Shown here: positions 42,285 to 54,279 of the stretch, in pieces
Numbering within the stretch: position 1 is the stretch's first letter
Layout: every line of letters starts with the position of its first letter
NCBI RefSeq assembly: GCF_041260155.1
Contig: NW_027248277.1
Span: forward strand, 25,556,322-25,620,321
Direction: 5' to 3'
Length of the DNA stretch: 64,000 bases
DNA from: Ptychodera flava
Taxonomy: Eukaryota > Hemichordata > Enteropneusta > Ptychoderidae
Made by a program: the position numbers and the translations under genes
Notes under the pieces: model-generated
Database searches by the model: none
Told to the model about the DNA's origin: nothing
The model's input: only the letters and a program-made list of their open reading frames with translations

Positions 42285-42876
42285 AGATTTATCATATGCC
42301 CATGACTGTATATGTAAAAGGTAATTACAAATAGAGAAATTTTGTTAGTTTTGCCATCATTTCGTAGGGACTATGTTTTCAATTCTTCCGCTGGTCAGGG
42401 CGCATTGATACATGTTTGTTTACAACATGCAACAGGTGGTCAAGTCGTCAATCGCATCTTGTCGAATGCAAAGAGACTAAACAGGATCATTTCATCGCAA
42501 TTTACCGAAGTTCAGAAAACAAATGGAACCAATTTACTTATTCGTTAGGATTATTATTATACGGACAATATTATAAGTTTGAATTCACTTTAATAACGCT
42601 GGCTGAATTCTTGCTGAAACATAGCTGACATGAACAGGAACAAAGTAGCGCGAAATACAACATATTGCAGACATAATTTACTGTATCACAGTTAAATGGG
42701 GTATATTTTCTACAACAACCTGTCCTGTAACTTTCTTTAGATCTGAAATAAAGGAAAATGTAATTTAAATGTACTAGTAGTATGTTTTGTTTTATATATA
42801 ACTAGGTAACATTTTATTACTGTGGAAAGGATGGATTTAATCGATGAATGGCATGTTGAACAAGAAAAGAACAAAT

Positions 42877-43800
42877 TTAACCATGACCATAAAACATTGC
42901 AAACAAATGATCAGAAATTGTCAATGTTGAATGTTGCTGAACACATAGAATGTATGAGTTCTTATCCTGGCAATTGTCCGATCTCGACGTGTCATAATTG
43001 ACTGCCTTACGACGTTTCCTTGGTGGGGATTTTGGTTGACAATTACCAGTAGTTATGTTGATAGTTAAAGAGCCGCAGTAGATGACCGCGCCACTGAAAA
43101 TGCCAGCTGTTGCTGCAGCCTGCGTTTCGAAAGTATTCCGCTGACTATGTTGCTGCAGCATGAGACAGAGTGGTGAGAAGAGGACCTGGTGTACACTGTC
43201 ATAGTTGAGTGGTATTTGCGTTGCAGAGCACATTCGACATGTTTGGTTGTTGTTCTAGCGATGGTATTTCGTAAGTGTTGACTTTGTGAACGTTGCTGTG
43301 ACTGGTGACCTACCGGACTCGCGTCGGTGGAACACCAGCGAGAAGGAGGTTAGTGATGGCCGTTTTCCTCACACTGTGGTTTGTTTTTTGCCAGCAATGC
43401 CTGCTTGACTTGTCATTGTTTTGACAACCCTGGCAAGTATATTCTGCCCCATTGGAAGTTTTTTGTACCTGATATCGTTTACGGGCAAGTAATCGATGTC
43501 GAGGTAAAATGGCTTGGTGTGCTTATTTCCGTTGGTTGGCTCCTGGCGAACAGGCGGTATGTTTCAATCAGACACGAATCTCTGTTGTCTTGAGTCGCAA
43601 ATATCTTCGGATTGAAAGATCTTGTTGAACAACCTGCCTTACTCCATTGTGTTTTAGTGTCCTTCTCATTAAACTCAAGATATACAAGTCCTCCAGTAGT
43701 TTTTTCGAGCACAATATATCCCCATTTCAACTGCCTGTTTTCTTTTCCGCCACGAAACCCAAGCATCTTCGTGTTATTTGTTCACACGGCATAACACAGA
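42877..43800 (-). mobile_element. Crypton-type tyrosine recombinase fragment (DUF3504-like)
   Basis: Read on the minus strand, from 43800 down, this gives KMLGFRGGKENRQLKWG, YLEFNEKDTKTQ, FNPKIFATQDNRDSCL and YRLFARSQP. A second frame then gives KLPMGQNILARVVKTM and SVRKTAITNLLLAGVPPTRV with VTSHSNVHKVNTYE; a third gives TAGIFSGAVIYCGSLTINIT and the basic run PPRKRRK. Order and spacing match the C-terminal DUF3504 domain shared by Cryptons and KIAA1958/ZMYM proteins, including the H-x-x-R, H and Y positions of tyrosine recombinases. At least two frameshifts interrupt it and the N-terminal part is absent, so it is a dead copy. Confidence 0.65.
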
Positions 43801-44019
43801 CTTGTTTATAAATATTTACCATGGATATGTTTGCAAAACCTCAGGCATTTATGAATTAAGAAAATAGACCAAATAATAAAAAAGACAAAAGCGAACAGAA
43901 TAGCAAGTCTCTATGTGAGAAGAAACAAAGGGAGTTGATGTCAAAGGTCATCCATAATTATGGCGACAGTGAGAAACTTTTGCATGCTGTCATCATCAAA
44001 CGTTAACATTAAAAACCTT

Positions 44020-45960
44020 GTATCGTAATGTGTGATTTTATATATGTGAAGCCCGCCTTGCGTATGTTTGGTATTGTTTTAGAACGTATTTTCCGCAAAA
44101 CGTAAGTTGTTTTCATATTGATTCAGTTTATGAAATGTCTCTAGTTCTTCTTGTTTTCATTTATCTTTTTTCCTCGCTCTCTATTCCATCACTTTATCCA
44201 GTTCGTCTGACTGTCACCCTCGTTCGTGAAAGGCATATCGATGATTAAGAAAACCAGACACCGAAGCATAACTTATAATTTCCGTTTGAAAAAAAAACTG
44301 CAGGCAGATTTTGCCCAGTCTTTACTACTGACGGTGAACATTGACATATTATAGTGTTATTGTAATGTACAGATTTTTTTTCAATGTCAAACAGCTGATA
44401 GAAAAAGGCATTACCATGGTGACATTATGTGGGAAAAATTTGCTAGATGGCATATTAAAGAACCTCTCAAAACAAGTTTAGCATGCGTAAATTGCGTAGT
44501 TAAAGTATTTGCGATACTACACTCAGTTTCCCTTTTCATCGAATAAGAGTATTTCAAACTTTGCTAGCCAAGGATGTTTAGTCGATCGGAGACCATTCCT
44601 CGAAACAAGTATGAAACGTTGACCTAACACAGTCATTAGAACGAGACGATCGGTTATGGCGACAGTTTTACTGATTTTCAATCGCCCTGCCTCGCAAAAT
44701 ACCACGTAAACATCTAATTTCTCTTTAAATGAACCCATACTAGCTTCTGTTTTTCATACATTGACTGCATAATAAATATAATGGTCATTCATATGAACGA
44801 AATCCTTAATATATGAAAACATGATAAATATACCTCAGCTGTCATATGCCAAGTCAATCTCGTGGCTCGTTTGGTCTATTTGCCATAAATTAATTTTTTG
44901 AGTCGCCTTACACTGATGAACTGGGACACTGCTTTTTAACCTGAGTTGGCAAATTTTTGAAGGCAGGACAGCATGATGTAAGACCTAATGCTGTTCCTGT
45001 ATTAAGTAGGTAACGGGCCAAACCTTTTCCAATGAACATACACTCCTTTGTATGAAAAATCTTAATTTTCGTCTCACAACAACGCAAACACAAAGCCAGG
45101 TCGGTTAGACAAAAGCGAATTTTTTCAATATGTCGGAGATGTCAGTTATATATTGTAAAATAAACGATGTCATGTCAACCAAAGCTATGACATACTTGTC
45201 GGTGAGGAGGACATTCGTGGTTAAAGTAAAACATGAAAACGTATGCTTGAATCGACAAAAATAAATCTCGGTAGGACTTAAAAGCTAAAGAAAAGTATTA
45301 AATTCGTTAGATTTCGATCGGATTCGAACTCACAGAATACGGCACCCAGTCACCTGGTAAAGACATTTGAGTCAAAACCGCTCGGGCAAATCACAATCCT
45401 TAAAAAAGATAATTTGAATTACTCAGGTATATGTTACAAAAATAACTGTTTCCATAAACCGTGTATACGCCTTCATAATACACATATAAAAAAAATATCG
45501 TATTGGCTGTTTTTGATGTACAATGCAGCATTTCAATATAATAATTATTATATGTGGACCGTGTGAAAGAAAAACAAACAAATAAACAAAAAATGCCTTT
45601 TACAGATGCTAGCTTATCTAAAAAAAATCCTCTTTGAAATTTCATTTCCTTGCTTTCCGTATCTAGTATTCTATCCTTTGCCTAACATTTACAGAGTACG
45701 CGTCGAAGACGTTGTTGTCACAAATAACATACCGTAAACATAAACGTATGGCTGACACTTGCACGTTTCGACCACTTTCATTGCCTTGACTACATGTCAT
45801 AGCTAGAACTGAAAAGAGCGAACAGCCGTCATTTAATTTATTCAACATTTTACGATATTAAACGGCATCTATACGATTCAAAATGAAGCATCAAAATATG
45901 CTGGCTAACCCAGAACAAAAATAACCAAAGTTCGTGTTGAGCAATAGTTTGAAGCTTTAA
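44020..45960 (+). repeat. Conserved upstream flank of array units, copy at 4
   Basis: Long match with 51540-53500 and, in part, 36830-37330 and 63350-64000. Landmarks are the TCCTCGCTCTCT and TTCGTCTGACTGTCACCCTCGT region, GGCATATCGATGATTA, GAGCGGAGACC / GATCGGAGACC and a tRNA-like segment at 45310-45392. I see no gene here. Confidence 0.65.
45310..45392 (-). other. tRNA-like segment (class II-like), probably a pseudogene or SINE head
   Basis: The minus strand begins GATTTGCCCGAGCGGTTTTG (A-box-like), ends GAGTTCGAATCCGATCGAAATC-like (B-box GAGTTCGAATCC) and is 83 bases long, the size of a Leu/Ser tRNA. Only about five acceptor pairs form (GATTT with AAATC), and I could not settle an anticodon arm. 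A decayed version lies at 52915-52995. Confidence 0.4.
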
Positions 45961-45969
45961 ACATTCATG

Positions 45970-46072
45970 TTCTCATTGGCTGCCTGTGTGGGTCTTTAAA
46001 CGGTACTGTATTCAACAGGCAATCGTAGAGTGACCTTAAGCCAGGGGATAAAATATAAACTAAAAAACACTG
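45970..46072 (+). promoter_or_regulatory. Copy 4 promoter and first exon (A type, shortened)
   Basis: Inverted CCAAT (CATTGG around 45975) is followed within 50 bases by TCAACAGGCAATCGTAGAG and ...AAAACACTG|GTAGGT (46073). Compared with copy 6, the TATA-containing segment between them is missing. Confidence 0.55.
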
Positions 46073-46428
46073 GTAGGTATAAAATGCATTTTCTGCTTTT
46101 ATTTGCCCTAATATCTTATTCATCGCACCAACTCTGTAATTCCAAATATAAATATTTATGAACGCTGACAATTTTTATGCAGTAACTTTTATTATAGCAA
46201 CAGAAATCATGTGTAATATATTTTTCGTCTGGCAATCTCAAAGTTTTAGAGTTTAGTTGATCTCGTGTTTTTCTTTTGGCTGGAGTTCACACTGACGATA
46301 TAAGATCAAGAATAAGATACGGCGCTAGGCCTTTTCATCAGATAATTTTATCCACAATACATGCTGTGCAAAACAATACCGGCATTGTTTAAAGTTTCAA
46401 ATATTTTCCTCTCGTTTAGAAACATAAT

Positions 46429-48110
46429 GAGGTTTACCTTTGCAATGGCAATTATTCTTGTTTGGCTGACGACAGTGCCGATCTGCCATGTTATTACAAG
46501 CCATTGATGTGCACAAATCTCGTCAGGAAAGTGTATGATAACGGGATCTATAATGTCGCTGCAACAACAGGAGTCCACTGTTTTGAGTTGTTGTCCCTGC
46601 CTGATGCAATCAAAGATATGACCCAATCAAGGCCTTTTCGACCTACGTGGTTGTCTGACAATATACTGGTAAAATATTCAAAACATGAACTATAGACCGG
46701 TAAATGTTATCGTTCTATTTGCTTGGTTACATTCACCTTCGTTGTAAAATGTTCAGGACTTATATTGCAATTCATATTTTCAGTGCATTACTTTCATTTT
46801 GAAATGTTTGTTACAAATTGTACGTTACCCATCTCGTTTGTAGTAATACATAGGAACTCACACTCCAAGCTTGCAGTGTTTAGGAATTTCAATTTTTCAT
46901 ACAGATTTTATAGAGGATGTTATTTACAAGCAATGTTTTCACATAACATTATTTTGTTAAAATTTCTAACAACAGTGTGAAAATATGAACGGAATATAAT
47001 GTTATTATTAAGAACTATTTTATGACGGATGATGTAATTCATTTCATGACAATTCATTTTTTTATATTTTTAACGTGACTGGGAGAACATAAACATTTTT
47101 CTGATAATTTTTTCTTTGTCAAATTGATGAAAACGGATGTAATTCATACAAAAATGTTCACACAAACACGATTGGAACTAATTTGGAATAGCTGAATAGT
47201 GAAATAATATCAGTTTAATCTGCAAATGTAAGCTAATCAGCGTCACTTGATAAGTTGGTTTTTGTTTTTATGAGTTATATGTAATAATTGCAACATTTCG
47301 CTACAAGGCACCTAACAACTACGAGAAATTTGAAAAATGTATAGATCAAATCATCCCAAATTAGTTCCAATCGTGTTCACAGTATATTGCTGAGAACATA
47401 TTTCTTACAACAATGCGAGAACATATTTGCACTAAAATGTTTTTTGAAAACTTTAAACAAAATTGTCGTTTATATATCAGAGTATCGGCGACAACGTCAA
47501 CATTCTTTTAATTTTAAACACTATTTACTCTTACGAAGAATCATCACAATTTTTCAATATTGTCTTTTTTACAGACAGGAGATTGACTGGCTCGTTGTTT
47601 GAAAAACTGTCGTTGATGCATCGTATGTTTCCCACTGGGTGTTTTAAAGTAGTTTAGGATATCCTTGATATAATAATCTATGAACCCTGAAATCATAAAG
47701 ATTCTTTGAGCAGACGATTTTCATCTCCCTCCCCCATCAACGAAGGAATGACATTCGTCTGGCCTGTCATTGTAGTAACGCACACCTTGTTTTCTTCTTC
47801 ATTATTAACATATAAGGAGTCCCTGGCAGAAGAGACTAATATCTAAATCATCTTTTATTATCTTCATTATAGGGAACAAAATTACAGTTTTCAAAGAGAG
47901 CGTCCCTTAAATTGATTATGATGTTGATTTTTGAAACCGCTGTCGACAATGAAAAAAAAAAAACAAACTGATAGCTTACTTTGACGTTCAGTAAAATGTC
48001 ATCGACTTTCAATTTCTCAAGGTCATTGTCCTTACCATGGACTATGATATACCAGACAAATTTACTGAAAAATATAACTTTAAATCTTGCTGTAGAGGAA
48101 AGGAGAGGTC
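46429..48110 (+). pseudogene. Array copy 4: broken eight-cysteine family gene
   Basis: A TTTAG acceptor and ATGAGGTTTACCTTTGCAAT open the first coding exon at 46429. The signal-peptide region has lost bases and the frame shifts. A downstream frame (46462-46695) still reads YKPLMCTNLVRKVYDN and SLPDAIKDMTQ before shifting again near the GPYIGK block. Only the first dozen bases of the middle exon remain after an intact TTATAG (47866-47871, GGAACAAAATTAC). The last exon is deleted, and the downstream flank resumes near 48110. It cannot encode the family protein. Confidence 0.7.
47165..47377. mobile_element. MITE family M2, copy B (213 bp)
   Basis: The ends are AACACGATTGGAACTAATTT and its inverted partner AATTAGTTCCAATCGTGTT. 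The interior matches 8929-9143 in opposite orientation. CACA stands on both sides as a possible target duplication. It lies in an intron of pseudogene 4. Confidence 0.75.
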
Positions 48111-48674
48111 TAGACTGTGTTTGTTGAAGAAAGTAAATCATATGACTTCAACATTCTTTGAACACGGATGATTGTGGAAAGTCTGGAACTATACGATAGT
48201 TCTTTAAAAACAATAATGAATTTGCTATAACGAAAACAGTTCAGAGAGGGAAAAAGTCTTAAAAGGGTAAACCGAATTGTAATAACCTGACTACCCTACA
48301 TCAAATCACATTACACACATTTCTAGTATCCCTTGACGAGCAACATTTTATTTAAGACTTACCTTATTGTGTACCGTATGTCTTAAAGATAGTATGGAAA
48401 CAAATAACATACCGTATAGGCAAACGTATACGTCAAAGCTGTATGTTTAGAACATATTCATTGGCTTCAGCAGTTCACACTACTACAAACTGAAAACTGC
48501 AAACAGCGGTAAGTCAACCAATCAAAAGCTTTGCACTCTTGCGATATTCAATCGCACCAATTTTGATCTAAATACGACATCAAAATAAACTGGCTCAGAA
48601 CAAAAATACTGGCCTAACAACAACAGTAATCAATGTCCGTATTGGTTGCTACCTTCCAGATTTAATATTCTGCT

Positions 48675-48826
48675 TTTTATTGGCTGCTGGGGAAAAATTA
48701 GTATGTTTTGTCCATCTGAGTCTATAAAATATTACTGCAGTCATAAAAACTGGGGAGAGTGCAAGAGAATCTTTATTAACAGACAGTCTCAGTGTGACGA
48801 TACCCTAGAGAAGGCTAAAAACACTG
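48675..48826 (+). promoter_or_regulatory. Copy 5 promoter and noncoding first exon (B type)
   Basis: ATTGG (48679-48683), a canonical TATAAAA (48723-48729) and a first exon with CTTTATTAACAGACAGTCTC ending at ACTG|GTAGGT. This is the best TATA box of the array, yet the coding part downstream is broken. Confidence 0.6.
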
Positions 48827-49207
48827 GTAGGTATACACGTTGTTTGCTGCTTTTATATGCTTCAATACTTTTAACACTTGTACTGTCATGAGCGAGTCAT
48901 GCTGAAAAGAAATGTTTATTAGGGTAACACTTTGATATGAAAATCTCTAGAACTACAATAGAAATGCATTTCGTTTTGTGATAATAATATGTCTTAAAAT
49001 AATTATATTTCTGATTCCACCTTGATTGCGTTATGACTGGTAATATTGGATCCGGAAGAGGGTATCAAAGTATACTGCTATATTTCAGCACCAAAATATT
49101 TTGCACATTACTTATATATACTACATTATTACATTAATGATTTTCCTAATGGCCAATTCGGTGCAGACTAATGAAAATAATAATGAAAAATATTTTCTTC
49201 TCATTTA

Positions 49208-50000
49208 GACATTAAAGTCAGCTTTACCTTTGCTATCGCAATAGTTCTTGCTGTCACGTGGGCAGACGACAGTCGATTTGCCATTTCATTCCAAGCCGTG
49301 GATTTGTTCACATCTCGTCAAGAAAGTGTACAATAACGCGATTTTGGATTGTCGTCTTAACGCCAGGAGTGGAAATATTTCGATGAACTGATCACCTTAT
49401 GACCCCGAACAAGATTGATCCGATCTACATGGTTGCTGGACCATACATTGGTAGAAGTAAAACTTTCAGAGTCGTCGCCGTACTGGAACATGAACTTGAT
49501 AATATAGACCTGGTAATATTCCACATTTTGTTTACTTGTAGATTTATAAGTGTTGTGACACATCATATTTAACAAAATCAGTACAACCGTGGTTTTTTTT
49601 GGTTTTTATTACCAATGTAATGTTTCTCAACTTGTTTCTAGTATCATATCGTACATTCAACCAAATTTACCAGATTATGCTTCGTCAGCTTGATGATAGA
49701 GGATGTGGTTTGTGGCATAGTGCATTTTCACAGAATATCTCGTTCTTATCACTACCGACACTACCAAAACATGTACGCAACATAATGTCATTTTAACGAA
49801 CTATTTATGACGGAGAATGTTATTCGTTTCTAGTGTATCTTTCATCGCATCTCTTGTTCATAATTGAAACGTCGTAGCAAGAACGAAAAAACATTTTTTG
49901 TTTTTACGTTTGAAGAATTATTCTATACTTGTGAAGAATCATTGCATTGTTGGTAAACGTAATATGTCATTAGAACTGGTTCAATAGTCATTTTCATTCA
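49208..50000 (+). pseudogene. Array copy 5: broken eight-cysteine family gene
   Basis: After acceptor CTCATTTAG, the first coding exon (about 49210-49512) is recognisable by CATTTCATTCCAAGCCGTGG, CATCTCGTCAAGAAAGTGTA and GGACCATACATTGGTAGAAG. It has lost its start codon, has frame-shifting changes and lacks part of the ALPDKIKD region. The donor is GTAATA. The middle and last exons are not found. The sequence passes from intron 3 (49950-50030, matching 55770-55850) into a Penelope-like tail (50040-50160) and then into the downstream flank also seen after copy 6 (50170-50340 against 60480-60640). Confidence 0.7.
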
Positions 50001-50039
50001 AGTAAATACCAGGTTGATGGGATATTTGTGATTTATTAA

Positions 50040-50160
50040 GTTAAATAAGACCAGGTTAAATAAGACCACCCTTAACCACTGATAGTTAGTTGTGGCACCA
50101 GGGGTCCGGAATGGGTAGGAGTACTCTGCTAGTATAATACACAAGTCGGGAATCTAGGAA
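50040..50160 (-). mobile_element. Penelope-like 3' tail scrap
   Basis: CTTAACCACTGATAGTTAG and TCCGGAATGGGTA...GTACTCTGCTAG match the tail of the copy 6 element (55845-55930). The flanking intron sequence also matches, so both descend from one insertion. Confidence 0.55.
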
Positions 50161-50662
50161 ATTAAAAATATTCCAACAATTCGGATAAATTGTGAAAAGG
50201 CTTGAATTTCTTTTCAAAGATCTTTAAAATAACAAATGAATTCTCTATTTCAGAAACAGTTGAGAGATGGAGATTTAATTCAAAAACGTAGACTAAATTG
50301 TTAAAACCAACTTTCAAACTCTGACCATATTGACTGCCGTTACAGATGCCATTTAACTACACTGACTTGCTTCAGTTCATTTTTATGTAGAGCAATTTGT
50401 GAAGCCCCCGTATCCTATCGACTTCCGATTCAGTAAAACTAAAAATGTTGACATAAACGTACCAATTTTACTTGATTTTCCTGACATAATGCTGTCCCCA
50501 GTAAGTTTGTCGATAGCTATAAAGGATCAGTTGTGTGACTCGGGTTAGAATGTGAAAACCACACATAAATTCACACTTCCTTTACTTGGTAATTTATGGA
50601 AATCTCGGACAATGACGAATTCACTCTCAAAAAGGAAAGTATCAGCGACATAATTTGCTTAA

Positions 50663-51435
50663 GGTAAAGTGCGACGAATTCTGACGCGCACGCGCTTTAG
50701 AACGTTTCTGCGCAGATTTAACTCCAGCCTGCAGCAAATGGGTTATTTTGTAGAGCATGTATTTAACATCACCTGTAATTGTTGAAATTGTCTTTTACCT
50801 AATTTTTTGACCACTTCTCTTAGAAATACATGTGACCTATAACCTTGTCATATTTTGACCCCCTAGCAAGCTGGTTTTTATTCAATGTGAGCGAAAAATT
50901 AACATTTCTCTCCCATTTACATGGCGCATGTTACCCATTCAGCTGGAGATATTGTAAAAAGTAGCGTGGTTACACCCTTGTATTATAAGTGTGAACTAAA
51001 TGGTATTATGTCAGCATTTTATTCGCCACGTTTGGTCAAAATGACACCATTCAAAGCGACAGGAAGAAAGTTTGAAAATTATATAGTGATATTATTTCGA
51101 TAAATTCATTTTGTAATCGATACTTACGTTGAAATTTCGTTACAAACATCATGAAAACTATACATTCGATAGATATGGATCTCAAGTCTTGCTATTTATT
51201 AAAATTAACTCATTTGCTAAGCGTTTTATAATTGTTTTCTTTAGTTTAAGTTAATTATATCATTTTTATTCATTTCTAACGACGCCATTTTAACGTTCGT
51301 TGCCATGGAAACGAGCTTGGTGACCCCCATTTTTTATTTCATTTTTGCTCTTGCACAACTTCCAAGAATGTTTGTGCAAAGTTTCAAGAAAATCACACCA
51401 CAACCTAATTTTGACGTCATTCGTAGTACTTCACT
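50663..51435. mobile_element. TTAA-target non-autonomous transposon (773 bp)
   Basis: TTAA lies at both ends (50659-50662 and 51436-51439). The inverted ends are GGTAAAGTGCGACGAATTCT and, at the right as complement, AGTGAAGTACTACGAATGAC. The interior has GAGCTTGGTGACCCCCAT, a word also found in the TTAA element at 34333-35630 (GCGCGGTGACCCCATC). No transposase domain was seen; the frame 50921-51103 is unsupported. Confidence 0.65.
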
Positions 51436-51539
51436 TTAAGGTATTATTCTATATTTGTATACATAATTTGTATTTTTAGTACTTTTTTCTTTTTAAGTCA
51501 TGCCCAAGGAAGGATTTACTCAATATTAAAAACCTATTG

Positions 51540-53500
51540 CAATGGGCGATTTTATATCTCTGTTGCATATATTGAATATGCTTGGTCTTGTTTTCGCACT
51601 TGTTTTCCACAAAACATAAAATGTTTTCACATTTATCCATTCAACGAAATGTCTGTTGTTCTCTTCTTATTTTCATTTTATCATTTTTCCTCGCTCTCTC
51701 CAACCAATCCCTTTATTCCGTCTGTCTGACGTTCATCCTCGTTCGTGACAGGCATATTGATAATTAGGAAAACCAGGCACCGAGACATATTTAGAGATTT
51801 TTATATCACTTAAAATTTAGCCCGTTGCTTACTATTTCCGTCATGAGAAAAACTGCCGGGTAGGTTTTGCCCAGTCTGTGCTGACATAGACATATTATGA
51901 TGCACAGTACTTGTTATGTACCCATTTTTCACTGCCAAACAGCTGACAGAAAAAGGCATTAACATGGTGATAATATGTGGAAAATATTTGCCTGATGACA
52001 TATTCAAAAACTTCTAACAACGCAAAATTTATGTACTCCGGCAATGTCTAGCATGCGCACTTCGCGTAATTGAATTATGAGCGATATTACATTCAGTTTC
52101 TGTTTCCAGTGAATGTGGTTATTTCAATTTTTGAAAGCCAAGGATGTTTAGTCGAGCGGAGACCCTCCCCCGAGACAGGCATGATATGTGATCTAACAAA
52201 GTCATTAAAACCAGACGAATTGCTATGGTGACAGTTTTCTTTATTTCCTATCGGCTAGCCTCGCAAAATGTCACGAAATCATTCAGTATCCGTTTCCATG
52301 CATCTTTAATTGTTAGATTAGTTGTCTTTTTCATGAATCGACTTGACAGTAAGCGAATGAGAAAACAAATGAAAGAAACCCTAAATAATATGAGAAAATG
52401 ATAAATATACCGTAGCTGCCATATGCCAAGTCACTCACGGTCGTTTGGTCTCATTTGCCGTCTATTAATTTTGGAGTCTCACAACACTGTTGAATTGGCA
52501 GACCCCATATTTCAAAACTTACCGGGCAAGTTTTGAAGGAAAGAGAGCATTGATGTAAGACCCTGTGATATTCATTTATTTTAAAGGTAACGAGCCACAC
52601 CTCTGCCGATGAGCATCCACTCCTATTTTGAACAATCCTTATTTCCAACTCAACATAATGCAAACAGAAAGCAAGGTCGATAAGAGAAAAGTGAATTTTT
52701 CTATTTGTAAGATATGTCAGTTATATACGACAAAATACACAATACCTTGTCGACCATCGCTATAACATATTTGTTGCCGAGGAAGACGTTCATGGTTTAA
52801 GTCAAACCTGAAAACTAATTTAGATATTAAGCAAGACAACATAACCTCTCTACATTTACTTGAATCGACAAAAGTTAATCTCGGTGTGAAATTCGAAACA
52901 GAGGAAAACTATTAATTCGACAGACTATTGATCAGATTTGTATTCAGAGCGTATGTCACCTAGTCACCCAGCGAAGATATCAAATAAAACCGCTCTAAAG
53001 CGTTTACATCGTCATTATAAACATATAAAACGTCATCATATTGACTTTGTTTGAGTAAAATGTAGCATTTCCACAATATAATATAAAGTTATGGAATGTG
53101 ACAATAAAAAATAACCAAACATGTTTTTTACAGGTTTCAACTTAACTAAACTAATCCTTCTGAACTACATTTGCTGGTGTCTCTTGACCAGCAACATTTC
53201 TTATTGCACAGGGTTGTCGTCGAAGAAGGTGTTGTAACAAATAAGCTTTTAACATACCGTAACCGTACACGCATGCGTGGCACTTGCAAGTTTCGACCAC
53301 TTTCATCGGCTATTAGTGGATCACACTGCTAGAACTGGAAAATGCGAACAGCCGTAAATCAACTAATTCAAAGATTTTTAAGTTTTGCAACATAAAAAAG
53401 CATCAACATGTTTCAAAATAAAGCATCAAAATATGCTGGCTAACTCAGAACAAAATAACCAAAGTTCGTATTGGGTAATAGATTGTAGCTTAAAGTATTT
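51540..53500 (+). repeat. Conserved upstream flank of array units, copy at 6
   Basis: Matches 44020-45960 in order over nearly its whole length, including the decayed tRNA-like segment at 52915-52995. No gene seen. Confidence 0.65.
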
Positions 53501-53504
53501 CTCT

Positions 53505-53633
53505 TCTCATTGGCTGCCTATGTGGGTCTGTGAACAGCACTGCATCCATAACTAAAACGGGAAAGTGCCGGGATAGCTGTTATCAACAGGCAGTCTTAGA
53601 GGGACCAAAAGCTGGAAAAAGCCTAAAACACTG
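53505..53633 (+). promoter_or_regulatory. Copy 6 promoter and noncoding first exon (A type)
   Basis: CATTGG (box at 53509-53513), a weak AT-rich site (ATAACTAAAA, about 53550) and a first exon with TATCAACAGGCAGTCTTAGA ending in ACACTG|GTAGGT (53634). Confidence 0.6.
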
Positions 53634-54279
53634 GTAGGTATACAAATGCCTTTTCTGCTTTTATTTGCTTTGTTATGTTAGTCACTGCATAAACTCTCTC
53701 TAAATTTCACGAACAAGACATTCAAAATATACACTTTTTGTGAGGCTAACAATTTTTAATGAAATTACTTCTAAGTTAGAGCATTAGATATCCCCTGCAA
53801 TATGTTTTTCTTATGGCAATCTAAACTTTATAGTTTACACTGCATCAAAAGGTTATAATACAGATAAATTCACACTAATGCGTTGACTTTATTATTGATT
53901 ATTAGACGTGAATTCGCATGAATCCACATGAATACAGACTTCCTGAACACACGCAATGGATTCTTGAGTGTATTAATCTGTGTATGCACTATTCAGCTAT
54001 AATGCAGACAAAAATCCATGTCAATACTGAAAGTATTATAGGAAATTCATGCAGTCTTAGGTGATCTCTCTCATTTCTTTGTTTATTGGAGTTAACGCTA
54101 AAGACATTATATCAAGGAGTAGGTATTAGGATACAGCGCTAGGCATCTCTACCCGAAAATTCCTGCACAATAAATACATTTAATTGTTATGTTGATGTTT
54201 CTGAAATACAGAGCATTCTTATAGAAATTGCATGCAGTTTTTGTCATAAGAAATATAGTCTTCTCTTTCAGAGAACAAT

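Noticed and set aside
45310-45392. Functional tRNA gene
   Set aside because: Only about five acceptor pairs form and no convincing anticodon stem was found, so it is kept only as a tRNA-like segment.
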